From: Saprospiraceae bacterium
GTDB lineage: Bacteria; Bacteroidota; Bacteroidia; Chitinophagales; Saprospiraceae
Direction: 5' to 3'
DNA length: 64,000 nucleotides
Assembly (NCBI GenBank): GCA_020628095.1
Contig: JAHDFP010000018.1
Coordinates: 1-64,000 of the forward strand
The translations under genes and the position numbers were made by a program. How positions within the stretch are numbered: position 1 is the first letter of the stretch; each line of letters opens with the position of its first letter. Below are positions 36,991 through 47,506 of the stretch, piece by piece. Below the pieces are notes generated by a model. The model was not told the DNA's origin. It did not search any database and worked only from the letters and a program-made list of their open reading frames with translations.

Positions 36991-37647
36991 ATGCTAGATA
37001 AAAACGGAATTGCACAGCGCATCGCTCAGGAGCTAGTAGATGGATGGTACGTTAATCTAGGGATAGGTATACCGACTCTCGTCGCTAATTATATTCCTCA
37101 AGATATTAATGTCGAATTCCAATCAGAAAATGGGATACTCGGAATGGGGCCTTTCCCTTATGAGGGCGAAGAAGATGCGGACCTCATTAATGCAGGAAAA
37201 CAAACCATTACCGCCATGCCTGGCGCATCTATTTTTGATTCGGCTACTAGTTTTGCTATGATCAGAGGAAAACATATCCAACTGACGGTACTGGGTGCGA
37301 TGGAAGTAGCACAAAACGGTGATATCGCCAACTGGAAAATACCAGGGCGGATGGTCAAGGGTATGGGAGGTGCAATGGACTTGGTAGCATCTGCGGATAA
37401 CATCGTCGTAGCTATGATGCACACTAACAAAAAAGGAAAATCAAAGCTACTGAAGAAATGTACACTTCCACTTACTGGAGTCGGCTGTGTCAAAAGAGTG
37501 GTCACTAATATGGCTGTCTTGGACATAAAAGAAAACGCCTTCCACCTCATAGAGCGTGCACCTGGGGTATCTATAGATCAGATCAAAGAATCAACAGAAG
37601 GAGAGCTTGTAATAGAAGGTAATATTCCAGAAATGAAACTAAACTGA
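36991..37647 (+). CDS. scoB: 3-oxoacid CoA-transferase subunit B
   Basis: A 218-residue beta subunit of the CoA-transferase. The catalytic glutamate lies in the conserved SENGILGMGPFP segment (residues 47-58). Other marks are YVNLGIGIPTLVANY, INAGKQTITAMPGASIFDSA and GAMDLVASADNIVVAM. It pairs with subunit A just upstream. The NhaC-family gene follows after 4 bases. Confidence 0.93.
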   Translation: MLDKNGIAQRIAQELVDGWYVNLGIGIPTLVANYIPQDINVEFQSENGILGMGPFPYEGEEDADLINAGKQTITAMPGASIFDSATSFAMIRGKHIQLTVLGAMEVAQNGDIANWKIPGRMVKGMGGAMDLVASADNIVVAMMHTNKKGKSKLLKKCTLPLTGVGCVKRVVTNMAVLDIKENAFHLIERAPGVSIDQIKESTEGELVIEGNIPEMKLN

Positions 37648-37651
37648 TACT

Positions 37652-39127
37652 GTGCGAGAAAACGAAAATATAGTAGAGAACAAATCTCTGGATATCAAAG
37701 AGGCTCTTATACCCATTATTATATTAGTTGCTCTGCTTAGTTATAATATCTTTTTTGCCGAAGGTTCTTGGCTAGGGGATTATTCCAATCATTACATATT
37801 ACTCATAGGCGCATTAGTTGCCGTTATGGTAGGGCTATATAATCAGACCTCAATAGGCACCATGGTAGCCGAGGTATTCTCTAATCTTAGAAGTGTCATG
37901 GTTCCTATTCTTATATTATGTCTCGTCGGTGCACTAGCAGGTACTTGGCTAATCAGTGGCATTATTCCTACCATGATCTACTATGGTCTGAAAATATTGA
38001 ACCCCACCATATTCCTTCCTGCTACTGTTATCATAGCTTCTATTATTTCTTTAGCTACAGGTAGTTCCTGGACTACATCTGCTACTGTAGGTATCGCACT
38101 TATAGGAATAGGTCAAGCCATAGGTATGCCTGCTGGCATGATCGCAGGTGCCGTAATATCAGGCGCTTATTTTGGCGATAAGATGTCTCCACTCTCGGAT
38201 ACGACTAATCTAGCGCCTGCAATGGCAGGATCTGACTTGTTTACACATATAAGATATATGATGTACACGACAGTTCCTTCGATTATTATAACGCTCATTA
38301 TATTCATTATCCTTAGTGTCACATCTGACACTAACGGGTCTACAGATGTCTCATTACTACTCAGTTCTTTAGAGCAAGATTTTCAGATAACGCCAGCCCT
38401 ATTTATTGTTCCCGCCATCGTTATTGTTTTAATAATCAGAAAAACCAAACCACTAATTGCTCTTTCTGTCGGCGTTATTTCGGCCGCAATTTTTGCACTT
38501 ATATTCCAACCGCATATTGTCGCACAAATAACTGGTCAGACCTCCCTTGATCTATCCAGCGGCATCAAGGGTATATTGATGGCCATCTTTACCGATGTGA
38601 GTGTTGCTACGGAAAATGACATTCTGAGAGACTTATTTTCTTCGGGTGGTATGAAAGGGATGCTTTGGACTATATTACTTATTACTGCAGCTATGATCTT
38701 TGGAGGTATCATGGATGGTATAGGAGCGTTGTCTAGAATAAGTCAAGCACTACTAGGATTAGCACAATCTGTATTAGGGCTTTTTGCAAGTACTGTTGCC
38801 AGTGCTCTCGCACTTAATATTACAGCGTCCGACCAATACTTAGCCATTGTTGTCCCAGGAAAAATGTTTGCTCAGGCTTATGAAGACAAAGGACTCGCAC
38901 CAGAAAATCTTAGTCGTACACTAGAAGATGCTGGTACCGTGACTTCCGTTCTTATCCCTTGGAATACTTGTGGAGCCTATCAGGCGGGTGTGCTCGGAGT
39001 TTCTGTATTCGATTATTTCTTTTACGCTATTTTTAATTGGTTGAGTCCTTTTATGACCCTATTCGTCGCTGGATTATCTATTAAAATAAGATACTTAAAG
39101 ACTCGTCCATCAGTTATTTCCGCTTAA
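37652..39127 (+). CDS. NhaC-family Na+/H+ antiporter or organic-anion carrier
   Basis: A 491-residue inner-membrane carrier with about 11-12 hydrophobic spans. Typical NhaC motifs are ATGSSWTTSATVGIALIGIG, GAVISGAYFGDKMSPLSDTTNLAPAMAG and NTCGAYQAGVLGV. Family members exchange Na+ for H+ or, in some cases, exchange organic acids (malate/lactate carriers). It starts with GTG 4 bases after scoB and clearly belongs to that operon. This makes a role in acetoacetate or short-chain acid transport plausible, though this is inference from position. Confidence 0.85.
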   Translation: MRENENIVENKSLDIKEALIPIIILVALLSYNIFFAEGSWLGDYSNHYILLIGALVAVMVGLYNQTSIGTMVAEVFSNLRSVMVPILILCLVGALAGTWLISGIIPTMIYYGLKILNPTIFLPATVIIASIISLATGSSWTTSATVGIALIGIGQAIGMPAGMIAGAVISGAYFGDKMSPLSDTTNLAPAMAGSDLFTHIRYMMYTTVPSIIITLIIFIILSVTSDTNGSTDVSLLLSSLEQDFQITPALFIVPAIVIVLIIRKTKPLIALSVGVISAAIFALIFQPHIVAQITGQTSLDLSSGIKGILMAIFTDVSVATENDILRDLFSSGGMKGMLWTILLITAAMIFGGIMDGIGALSRISQALLGLAQSVLGLFASTVASALALNITASDQYLAIVVPGKMFAQAYEDKGLAPENLSRTLEDAGTVTSVLIPWNTCGAYQAGVLGVSVFDYFFYAIFNWLSPFMTLFVAGLSIKIRYLKTRPSVISA

Positions 39128-39289
39128 ATAATCTCAATTTTAGCTACTCTTGTAAAGTGGCTTACATTACAAAGGGCTAATAACTGACGGCTTCACTACA
39201 TTTAAATCTTTAGACAACATAGGCTCTACATTTATTTGCAATTGGGCTACTATCACGCGTACCTTTGAAGTGTTAAAGTCGTTAGAACC

Positions 39290-39895
39290 ATGAGTGTGAA
39301 CCAATTTGGAATCGCTGACCCCAGCGTATTATCTCCGCTTAATGTCGGTGATATAACTCCATATTTTTCTGGTATTGACCAAGAGGGAAATTTTCTGTCT
39401 TCAGAGAGACTCTCGCAGCAAGGTCCGTATATTCTATTTTTCTACAGAGGATTCTGGTGTAATTTCTGCATTCGCCACCTTTCCAAATTTCAAGAAAAGC
39501 TAAACGAATTAGATGACCAAGGTATAAAGGTCGTCGTCGTTACACCAGAAAAATATGACCATATAAGAACAACCATAGACAAAGCAAAAATTAAGTTTTC
39601 AGTAATCCATGATGAGTTCAATTATATCATGGAGAGCTTTGGAGTAGCGTATGAGGTTGATCCACAATACGTTGAAGAAAAATTAATTCCTCAGAATTTG
39701 GACTTGAAACAGATTAACAATCAATCTGTTCCGATGCTACCCGTGCCCGCTTCTTTCGTCATTAATAGTCACAAGAAAATATCTTATGTCCACTATGATA
39801 TTAACTACGAAAAAAGAGCGGATATAGACGAGATGATGGCTGCCTTGTATGGAGTCCCCACTAAAAGGGGAGAACACACACTTCCATTGAACTAA
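39290..39895 (+). CDS. Peroxiredoxin-like protein (AhpC/TSA family)
   Basis: A 201-residue thioredoxin-fold protein with the active-site segment FYRGFWCNFCIRHL (CxxC) where peroxiredoxin-like proteins have the peroxidatic Cys. IKVVVVTPEKYDHIRTT and FSVIHDEFNYIMESFGVAYEVD agree with the family. It has no signal peptide, so it is cytoplasmic. A 162-base gap separates it from the upstream operon, so it probably has its own promoter. It is thought to reduce peroxides or act as a thiol oxidoreductase. Confidence 0.75.
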   Translation: MSVNQFGIADPSVLSPLNVGDITPYFSGIDQEGNFLSSERLSQQGPYILFFYRGFWCNFCIRHLSKFQEKLNELDDQGIKVVVVTPEKYDHIRTTIDKAKIKFSVIHDEFNYIMESFGVAYEVDPQYVEEKLIPQNLDLKQINNQSVPMLPVPASFVINSHKKISYVHYDINYEKRADIDEMMAALYGVPTKRGEHTLPLN

Positions 39896-39907
39896 ATCGC
39901 AATCCCT

Positions 39908-42900
39908 TTATAAAAGAACAATTTTAGTCAAATATGACTCTTTCCCTGTTCTCACCTTAAGATAGTATACGCCACTATCCTTACCGATCATACGACTTGA
40001 TATTTCTAGTCTATTGTCTCCTGTATTTGCATAAGAGTTTTCTGTATGCAATAATCTTCCTATCCTGTCAAAAATCTCTAAAGTAATTTTTTGTGAGTAC
40101 TCTGACTTGAAATTCAAATAAGTTACATCCGAAAAAGGATTAGGATTAACACTCCATACAATTTCGGATTTGTTATTCACATGATCGAACTTAATATTCC
40201 GCAAGCCAATTTTCTCAGTTTCAAGAATGTAAACCTCATTATTCAATCTGTGTAAAGAAGGCTTGTCTATATTACTTGCAATGATCGAGAACAGTAAGCC
40301 ATCTATGCTCTTTGTGATTTGACTGCTTATCGTATGACTTATAGTAAGCAGAGATTCTTCTTTATTATAGAAATATTCTCCTTCCATAATTGCACAATTC
40401 TCTGATATCATATCCATAAAACCATTTGCCTCTAGTTGCAATTGCATTCCAAGTAGGTCAATAGATTGGTCGATATAAAAATCGTACCGCCTGAGATTAT
40501 CACCAAGATTAATTTCTTTGATTTCCATATTAATAAGCTCGCTAGATCGGCTTTCTAATTCGTTATCACCGTTTACATCTCCAATTTTTACTCCGACCAA
40601 ATCCAAAGTCTCTCGATCTTTGCTAATTAGAATACCGCCATCTTCTCTAAACCACGGATTATATATATCCATAGCTTGACCGCCATTGCCAAATTTCCAA
40701 CTTTCGTTATTAGGGAATTCATCATATATACCTAAGATTAATTTCCTCAGTTCTATCAAGTCAATTGCCGTTATGCTTTGCGTATTGTTTACATCGGCAG
40801 CTATATAATCATAAGGATCAGAAAAAATGTCCATTCCCAATATATGTCTCTGTATAAGCACAATATCTAATGTCGAGACCCCGTCTAAGTGATTCCGATT
40901 ATTATGTGCTTGTATTTTATAGCTTAACCCAGAAGGCACATTATCAAAGGCATAGGCACCTTCCGTATCTGTAGTGGAGCTAGCGACGTATATGTCACTA
41001 TGATCAGATAAAAGATCTAGCTGCACTTGAGACATAGGCAGCCCATCAGAACTAACAACATAACCTAAGATATCCTTTGATGAATTTTCTTCGGAGCACC
41101 CCGCATAGATGCGTACCTCGTCTATGTCCCATACGGCCACGTCAACATCTCTTCCTATCAAACAATACGGCAATAACTCAAACCTAAATACACTGGACTG
41201 GTCTACGGTAAACTCCGGTATACTAAGAAAAACAAAATCTTCTTTAGTCCATAAGAAAGAAGTTTCTATATCGATTTGACTGTAAATTTCTACATCATTT
41301 TTTAGTATCCTGATACCGTATAAGGTGGGAAAATTATTAGGGCCAGTCTGGCCTGCAATCCATTCGAAAAAAGCTGGAGATTTCTGATAAAAACTCAGTC
41401 CACTGAGTGTTACACTCTCTCCATTTTTAGGTTCTACAAAAACTTCAAAGATTATGGATTTTTCGTGGCCGCTCTGATACTCACAATCATCCAATGCATC
41501 GACACACATAGCCACTCCGTCAAAACCAGGAGTACAAGAGTGCGCATTGATACTCGGATTATCTCTGTAAATATTACTAGTGAAAAAATCAGCACAAGAA
41601 ATCTCATTAGGCTGAGTACTGGTGAATCGGCTATAATCTATCGACTTACAATCATTCAGGTCATAATATAGTACGACATCCTCCACGCTTACATTTATAG
41701 TAAGTGTACTATCACAACCACTATCAGAAATCAAAGATTGCTGGTAGACACCTGAGGCATCGTAAGTCTCATCATTTATTATCACAGAATCCCCTTGGAA
41801 TATAAGTACATCAATAGTCTCTGCACTATTATCCCTGACTTCTACCTCAAAATCACAGGTCGTGCTTTGTGATTCTCCGATGGCATCCGTCCATCTTAGC
41901 GTTGCAGTATAAATACCAGATCGAGAGACTTCTATTACTTCCCCGGTTGCATTACTGAGGTTAGGGCCCTGCCATTCGATGTTATCGTAATTAGGGATGT
42001 TGGCTCCAGAAGGAATAACTGAGTAGTCTACAAATAACTCTGCCGTCTCGCCTTCGCATATTATGGATGTACCTCTTATTGTACACACATATTCAGGTTC
42101 TGTAATATTCACAACGATAGTTATCGTGCTATCGCATCCATTATCCGCCGTAACGACCTGAGTATAGATGCCTGTGCTGGTATAGCTTTCATCGTTAATA
42201 ATTATGGTATCGCCCAAGAATCCAGCGGTATCAATCTGCGAAAAAGAATTATTTAACCCTGAGATTTCAGCTTGACAAGTTGTTGACTTGACTTCTCCCC
42301 TATCATTTTCATATTCTATAGTTACAGAATAATCGCCAGGAGCATCTAGCATAATTTGCTCTCCCATAGTAGATCCTATGATTCCAGTTCCTATCCATTC
42401 TATATCTCTAATAATTGGATCATTTGCCTCTGGTGGACTTTTTTCAGTTTCTACTTGTAATAGAATGCTATCCCCTACACAAAGATTATTAGGACCTACA
42501 ACTTCGCAGCTTAGATCAACATCTACAAATCTTACTGTCACAACGATGGTAAGAATACTATCACAACCATTAGCGGCTACCAGAGATTGTATATAAGTGC
42601 CATCTGCATCATAAGTTTCGCTGTTTATTATTATGCTAGTTCCTTCATCTATGATAGTATCTATCCTTGATTCCTGTACGGGTAATATTTCTATTTGTTT
42701 TTCGCAGGATGTCATGCAAGTTTCGTCTGTATCAGTCTGCCATGTCGCACTAAATCTATACGTTCCTGACTGGTCCACTTCTACTTCCAAGTCTGAAGTA
42801 TTGCCAATAACAGATGGCCCTTCCCATCTTGTATCCAGAAGATCTGGCGTATTAGCATTACTTGGATTTAGAACTAACTCGGCATTGAGTATGGCGGACT

Positions 42901-44425
42901 CATTCTCACATATTTGATCAGGACCAGTAACCACACATTCATAATATGAAGGCAGTAAGAAAACCTCTTGACGAGTTGTCAGCTGAGAAAACCACCAGGA
43001 ATTTATTGTATTCAGATTCCCAAATCCAATTGTATTGGGGGCACTATAGTTAGACCATGTATGACATGGTAGTGCGCATCCACCTAATTGGACTTGTGGT
43101 TCGCCAGTGCCAGAGGCAACCGATATATTAGAGTCATCATAGAATAGCTTAGGTTCTTCCCCTGCAGGACGGACCGCCTCTATATTAAAACCATTAAGCA
43201 AAAGTTCTGCATCATAAATAGGAAAATGATATATACCCTGTGCAAATGAAATAGATATAGGTACTTCTCTTGTATTAGATCCATCCACATGATTGCCTTG
43301 ACCATCTATTCCATCCCATGTCAGACAAGTGGATACCCCCACCTGAGATGGTTCTACATCTATGGTGAGAATAACATCTCTAGAGTCAGGCGTAAACTCG
43401 CCATCGTTACCTTCAAAATCCAATAGAACCTCAACTTGCCCTTCCTTTGAACTGACAAACTGAATGCAAAAATCATCTCTTTCGCATCTAGATATTCCCT
43501 CGAAATCTAATTCTCCTAGCTCTGCAGTGATACATATATCCGTCGGATCATTAAGAAAAATTGCATATTCTGCAATAGCACGATTTCCATTCTCAAAACT
43601 CTTTCTATCCTCTGTAATGTTCCCCGTATTCTCGATACCAAAACTATTGAAGGCAATGTTAAAAGCTGCTGGCCTGAATTCACTACCGTTAAAATCTATC
43701 TTAGTAATATATGCGGCCTCTGGGTTAGATATATCGGGCGCACATACATAGAAAGCACCATTGAAAGGACGCTCTGGAAATCCAAAATCATTAACCGCAA
43801 AGAAAGCCCAGTTATAAGACCAGACTCTACCTTTTTTCTCTGACATGTCTCCTGACGAATTATTAACAACAGTAATATCCCAGTATCCTATCAAAAACTG
43901 GTCTGCATTGGGCGACTCAAACTCTATATAATAATCTCCCTTAGCATTAAAGCCACCAGATCGCAATTGATTACTTGATATTTCTAAGGCATTATAGCCT
44001 CCAGCATTATCCAATTGCATTGGACCATTAAAGCCCTCAGACCAACCATTAATTATTCCTTCCCGAGTCAAAGCATTTATACTGCCATTATAAATAACAT
44101 TGCCATTAGGATCTTTGATTCTGAAATCAAAGTCGACACTAAAACTTATAGATCCTGTCTGGTTAAGTGCACCCCGGCTAAATCCAAGTAAGATAGATTC
44201 ATTAGTAGGGTCTGATATATGTATGTGCAATCGGCTATTGATATTGACATCTTGATAGCTGGCAAAATTGTTGAACTCTGGACTGTTGATATGTAAGGCG
44301 GCTATATCATTAGTCTGATTGCCGTCTATGGTAATATTTCCATTAGGTGCTAATTCTCTGGTACCTTCACCAAAGAGTAATGAACTTATCAGTAGAGATA
44401 GAAGCAGTGTAACGATCTTATACAT
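39908..44425 (-). CDS. Large secreted protein with GCDS-type repeats, dockerin-like region and T9SS type A sorting domain
   Basis: A 1505-residue exported protein. A signal peptide (MYKIVTLLLSLLISSLLFGEG) is followed by a roughly 480-residue N-terminal region of beta-rich domains. Three units of a short module follow, with the pattern INxExYxxxGxYxQxLxxxxGCDSxxTIxVxV, alternating with Ig-like units (CEVVGPNNLCVGDSILLQVE). After that comes a jellyroll-like stretch and a carboxypeptidase-regulatory unit (GYVVSSDGLPMSQVQLDLL). Next is a dockerin-type segment with two calcium-loop-like halves (DGVSTLDIVLIQRHILG and DVNNTQSITAIDLIELRKLILG). The sequence closes with a type A sorting domain (WSVNPNPFSDVTYLNF, FDRIGRLLH, SGVYYLKVRTGKESYLTKIVLL). 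Confidence 0.83.
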   Translation of the reverse strand: MYKIVTLLLSLLISSLLFGEGTRELAPNGNITIDGNQTNDIAALHINSPEFNNFASYQDVNINSRLHIHISDPTNESILLGFSRGALNQTGSISFSVDFDFRIKDPNGNVIYNGSINALTREGIINGWSEGFNGPMQLDNAGGYNALEISSNQLRSGGFNAKGDYYIEFESPNADQFLIGYWDITVVNNSSGDMSEKKGRVWSYNWAFFAVNDFGFPERPFNGAFYVCAPDISNPEAAYITKIDFNGSEFRPAAFNIAFNSFGIENTGNITEDRKSFENGNRAIAEYAIFLNDPTDICITAELGELDFEGISRCERDDFCIQFVSSKEGQVEVLLDFEGNDGEFTPDSRDVILTIDVEPSQVGVSTCLTWDGIDGQGNHVDGSNTREVPISISFAQGIYHFPIYDAELLLNGFNIEAVRPAGEEPKLFYDDSNISVASGTGEPQVQLGGCALPCHTWSNYSAPNTIGFGNLNTINSWWFSQLTTRQEVFLLPSYYECVVTGPDQICENESAILNAELVLNPSNANTPDLLDTRWEGPSVIGNTSDLEVEVDQSGTYRFSATWQTDTDETCMTSCEKQIEILPVQESRIDTIIDEGTSIIINSETYDADGTYIQSLVAANGCDSILTIVVTVRFVDVDLSCEVVGPNNLCVGDSILLQVETEKSPPEANDPIIRDIEWIGTGIIGSTMGEQIMLDAPGDYSVTIEYENDRGEVKSTTCQAEISGLNNSFSQIDTAGFLGDTIIINDESYTSTGIYTQVVTADNGCDSTITIVVNITEPEYVCTIRGTSIICEGETAELFVDYSVIPSGANIPNYDNIEWQGPNLSNATGEVIEVSRSGIYTATLRWTDAIGESQSTTCDFEVEVRDNSAETIDVLIFQGDSVIINDETYDASGVYQQSLISDSGCDSTLTINVSVEDVVLYYDLNDCKSIDYSRFTSTQPNEISCADFFTSNIYRDNPSINAHSCTPGFDGVAMCVDALDDCEYQSGHEKSIIFEVFVEPKNGESVTLSGLSFYQKSPAFFEWIAGQTGPNNFPTLYGIRILKNDVEIYSQIDIETSFLWTKEDFVFLSIPEFTVDQSSVFRFELLPYCLIGRDVDVAVWDIDEVRIYAGCSEENSSKDILGYVVSSDGLPMSQVQLDLLSDHSDIYVASSTTDTEGAYAFDNVPSGLSYKIQAHNNRNHLDGVSTLDIVLIQRHILGMDIFSDPYDYIAADVNNTQSITAIDLIELRKLILGIYDEFPNNESWKFGNGGQAMDIYNPWFREDGGILISKDRETLDLVGVKIGDVNGDNELESRSSELINMEIKEINLGDNLRRYDFYIDQSIDLLGMQLQLEANGFMDMISENCAIMEGEYFYNKEESLLTISHTISSQITKSIDGLLFSIIASNIDKPSLHRLNNEVYILETEKIGLRNIKFDHVNNKSEIVWSVNPNPFSDVTYLNFKSEYSQKITLEIFDRIGRLLHTENSYANTGDNRLEISSRMIGKDSGVYYLKVRTGKESYLTKIVLL

Positions 44426-44559
44426 TAGCAGGTCGATTTAGAAAATAAGTATATAACACTAAAGTTATATATATAATTATCTGATATGTAAAATATTGAT
44501 TGGAAATATTATATATATGAAACTTAGTGTAATAACAACCGTCTATCTCATAATAACCT

Positions 44560-47376
44560 CTATCTAACCAGATGAAAAGTTCCTGCAACCACCTCACTAC
44601 TTCCATCGATAAATAAAAGCTCAAACATATAAGTGTAGGTCCCCATTTCTGCAGGCTTACCCTGAAAGTCTCCATCCCATCCATGATTAATCACTTGATG
44701 ATTAAAGACTTTATCTCCTTCGTACATATTATTACCCCATCTGTCAAAGACATATAATTTACTAGCTGCAAGCGTCGGTGATGCGCCGAGATAGAAGTTG
44801 TCGTTAAAGCTATCACCATCAGGTGTGAAGACATTGGGTATGTAGATATCTTTCTCTATTCGACTTTTGACGAATACCGAATCTAGGGCCACACAATAGA
44901 AAATGTTGACACTTTCAAAATATATCCAGTTCTCATCTTTGACTTGATATTCGAGTTCTATAGAGTTGGATAAGACGCTATCAGACTCGTACCACACATT
45001 GGATATGAGCTCTGGACCTATAATCTCTGGTTCTAAATAAAGGGTCGCTCCATATTCTTCTTCCAGCTCTTCGTCTATGTTAATTCTTGATAGATTCTCG
45101 GCAACATATAGCTCTAAGGTCACCAAACTATCACAACCGTAGACATTGCTAAGTGTCTGCGTATATGATCCCGTCAGAAAATACTCTTGATTTCCAAACT
45201 GATACTTATCACCTCCACATATTGTATCAAATATGGTCGTATAAGAACTAGGGTATATGGATAATTGCAATTCTACCAGACTATCACAACCTGTGTATGA
45301 CTCTAATAGAAAATTATAAGTTCCTGAGTCTACAATATTCTCACCCTGAAAAACAAACACATCATTATCACAGATATCTTCACTGATATTAGTTAATATT
45401 TCTTGATCCACATCCAAATGTAAAATGACCAGGCTATCACAAAAACGACTGTTTTGTAAGGTATCATAATATATCCCAGGCTGATCTAAGAAACTTGCCC
45501 CAAACTGTATTTGTTCGCCATAACAGATTGTTTCGCTATACTCAAAAACGCTATGTTCTTGTTGTGTAAATTCGATGCCCACAATACTATCACACTGCTG
45601 ATAGGAGCTCAATGTATCATAGTAAATTCCTGGCTCCTCTATCCACCTGTTGTGGAAAAGGTAAGGGTCTCCCTCGCATAATTCGACGAAAAATAATTGT
45701 GGGAATATATAGGGTGTCATTTCCACATTATACTGATGTACCATAGAGTCACATCCTGTATGTAATGAAGGAATATAATCATAGAAGGTTCCAGTACTTC
45801 TGACCCATCTGTCATAGACAAAAATAGAATCGTGATAACAGATTAAAGTATCAATCACCAAAGTATCCAATGGTGCGGCATAGTGCGGATTCCATTCTAT
45901 TTGTTTAGTTAAGGTATCCCTACATTGGATTTCATTCTCGGAGACTAAGGTGAGCTCATAAAAGCCATTTTTATCATATTGGTAAGTGGGTTGAAAAACA
46001 TCCAATTCAGTACCATCGCCCATATCCCAAGTATATTGAATGTCATCTGGCTGGCTTAGATTAGAAAACTGTATAGGACCCGCAACGCATGGATCATGGT
46101 CATATTCAAAGTCCAGTTCCATCGGCTCAGGAACGAAGAATTTCATATAAGTTGTATCCTTACATTCTATGCTATCGTTAAGTATCATTTCGGCAAAGTA
46201 TGTTCCCCACTGAGGAATTTCAATGGTATGGTTTCTGAGGTCGGGACCTGTAATTGTAGATATCCGAGATTGTGTCTCGGAGGATATATTCCATGTATAA
46301 CTTTTGATAAAGTTCTCATCCGTGCTAAGATTGACAATATCAAAGGTCAAATCATCACAAGATTCGAAATAGGCTACTTCCTTATTGGTAACAGGGTCTA
46401 GGAAAAATGAGTCCCTTTCTATTTCTGCCACCAATCTCTCTGAGCATGGAATAACATTAAACTCAAAATCCCTTCTGACCGTACTGAGTAAGACACCGTC
46501 TCTATATTCTTCTATGCATATAGCCAATACATAAGACCCAAGAGTTGTCGGTACACCATGTAGCAAACCATTCTCGGCATCTATACCTATCATAGGTGCT
46601 CCTCCCAATGGATTATCAGAACTATAAGGTGCGACAAACTCTAATTCCAGATAATTAGGAGGACATATCAGAGGATCGGGTGTAGTACATCCACAGCATC
46701 GTGGTGGAGATACATCATGAGGAGCGGGATAGATTGGATTACAAAAAGAATAAGCTATCGAATCTCCATCTGTATCTATGGCTTTAGTAGTGATATCCAC
46801 ATCATACCCCATGCATATAAAATGAGGTGGTATCTCTGTGAAGAAAGGACTGCTATTGCCTAGCCTCTGAGCATCTGGACTTATGATGACATCATACACG
46901 GCTCCTACTCTATCATAGTCTATATTATTGATGGTATAATTACGACAACACTTTTGGTATGATATCATGTAGTCATAATTAGATACCTCCAACTCTAGTT
47001 CGAAGGTATAAGTAGTGGCCTCTAGCTTCGTACTGTTGATAAACAAAGTACGACAAGGATTAGTGTGGGGTTGTATTTCTCTGACTGGGCCTATCGGGAT
47101 ATTTCGTACAACATCATAGACCTCCCAGTCTCCATTCGCGGTCTGTCTATAGATACCAAAATCCACCTGCGAATCATAATCTATACCTTCGGGGTCACGA
47201 TATAGATTGAGTGTAATATCAAAAAGCACTCTGGTATTATCCGCAGAATGTGATTTGTAGGTATAGATAATCTCTCCACCGACTATATGAGAGGACTTGG
47301 CCCACTGCGGAAAGAAAGCTATAATAAAAAACAATACAAGGCATGACCCACTTTTGAAAACAGAATCTACATACAT
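44560..47376 (-). CDS. PKD- and GCDS-repeat surface protein with T9SS type B sorting domain
   Basis: A 938-residue exported protein. A short signal segment is followed by SSHIVGGEIIYTY, a frequent opening of gliding-associated surface proteins. The N-terminal half includes a PKD domain (IQYTWDMGDGTELDVFQPTY, QYDKNGFYELTLVSENEIQC). Five repeats ending in CDSxVxxxxxV follow. The C-terminal 90 residues (IYIPNVFTPDGDSFNDNF, YVFDRWGNNMYEGDKV, GWDGDFQGKPAEMGTYTYMF, GTFHLVR) are a clear type B sorting domain. It lies directly upstream of the 1505-residue protein on the same strand and shares the same kind of repeat. Confidence 0.85.
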   Translation of the reverse strand: MYVDSVFKSGSCLVLFFIIAFFPQWAKSSHIVGGEIIYTYKSHSADNTRVLFDITLNLYRDPEGIDYDSQVDFGIYRQTANGDWEVYDVVRNIPIGPVREIQPHTNPCRTLFINSTKLEATTYTFELELEVSNYDYMISYQKCCRNYTINNIDYDRVGAVYDVIISPDAQRLGNSSPFFTEIPPHFICMGYDVDITTKAIDTDGDSIAYSFCNPIYPAPHDVSPPRCCGCTTPDPLICPPNYLELEFVAPYSSDNPLGGAPMIGIDAENGLLHGVPTTLGSYVLAICIEEYRDGVLLSTVRRDFEFNVIPCSERLVAEIERDSFFLDPVTNKEVAYFESCDDLTFDIVNLSTDENFIKSYTWNISSETQSRISTITGPDLRNHTIEIPQWGTYFAEMILNDSIECKDTTYMKFFVPEPMELDFEYDHDPCVAGPIQFSNLSQPDDIQYTWDMGDGTELDVFQPTYQYDKNGFYELTLVSENEIQCRDTLTKQIEWNPHYAAPLDTLVIDTLICYHDSIFVYDRWVRSTGTFYDYIPSLHTGCDSMVHQYNVEMTPYIFPQLFFVELCEGDPYLFHNRWIEEPGIYYDTLSSYQQCDSIVGIEFTQQEHSVFEYSETICYGEQIQFGASFLDQPGIYYDTLQNSRFCDSLVILHLDVDQEILTNISEDICDNDVFVFQGENIVDSGTYNFLLESYTGCDSLVELQLSIYPSSYTTIFDTICGGDKYQFGNQEYFLTGSYTQTLSNVYGCDSLVTLELYVAENLSRINIDEELEEEYGATLYLEPEIIGPELISNVWYESDSVLSNSIELEYQVKDENWIYFESVNIFYCVALDSVFVKSRIEKDIYIPNVFTPDGDSFNDNFYLGASPTLAASKLYVFDRWGNNMYEGDKVFNHQVINHGWDGDFQGKPAEMGTYTYMFELLFIDGSSEVVAGTFHLVR

Positions 47377-47467
47377 ATACTAAGAGTACTTTGTTAGATT
47401 AGATAAAGACTCTTGGGAAATCTTGACTTTGACTATTTTGTTTTGAAGCGGGAGGAATTTGCAGTTC

Positions 47468-47475
47468 CAAATTTA
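47468..47475 (-). promoter_or_regulatory. Possible -7 box for the 938-residue T9SS gene
   Basis: On the reverse strand this reads TAAATTTG, a TAnnTTTG match, about 90 bases upstream of the start codon. No clear -33 partner. Confidence 0.3.
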
Positions 47476-47506
47476 TAACGAGAAAAACTGAAATATATTA
47501 GGGGAA

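Noticed and set aside
39140-39175. TTGTAA...TTACAA repeat between the NhaC-family gene and the peroxiredoxin-like gene
   Set aside because: A six-base stem without a T-run; too weak for a terminator or an operator call.
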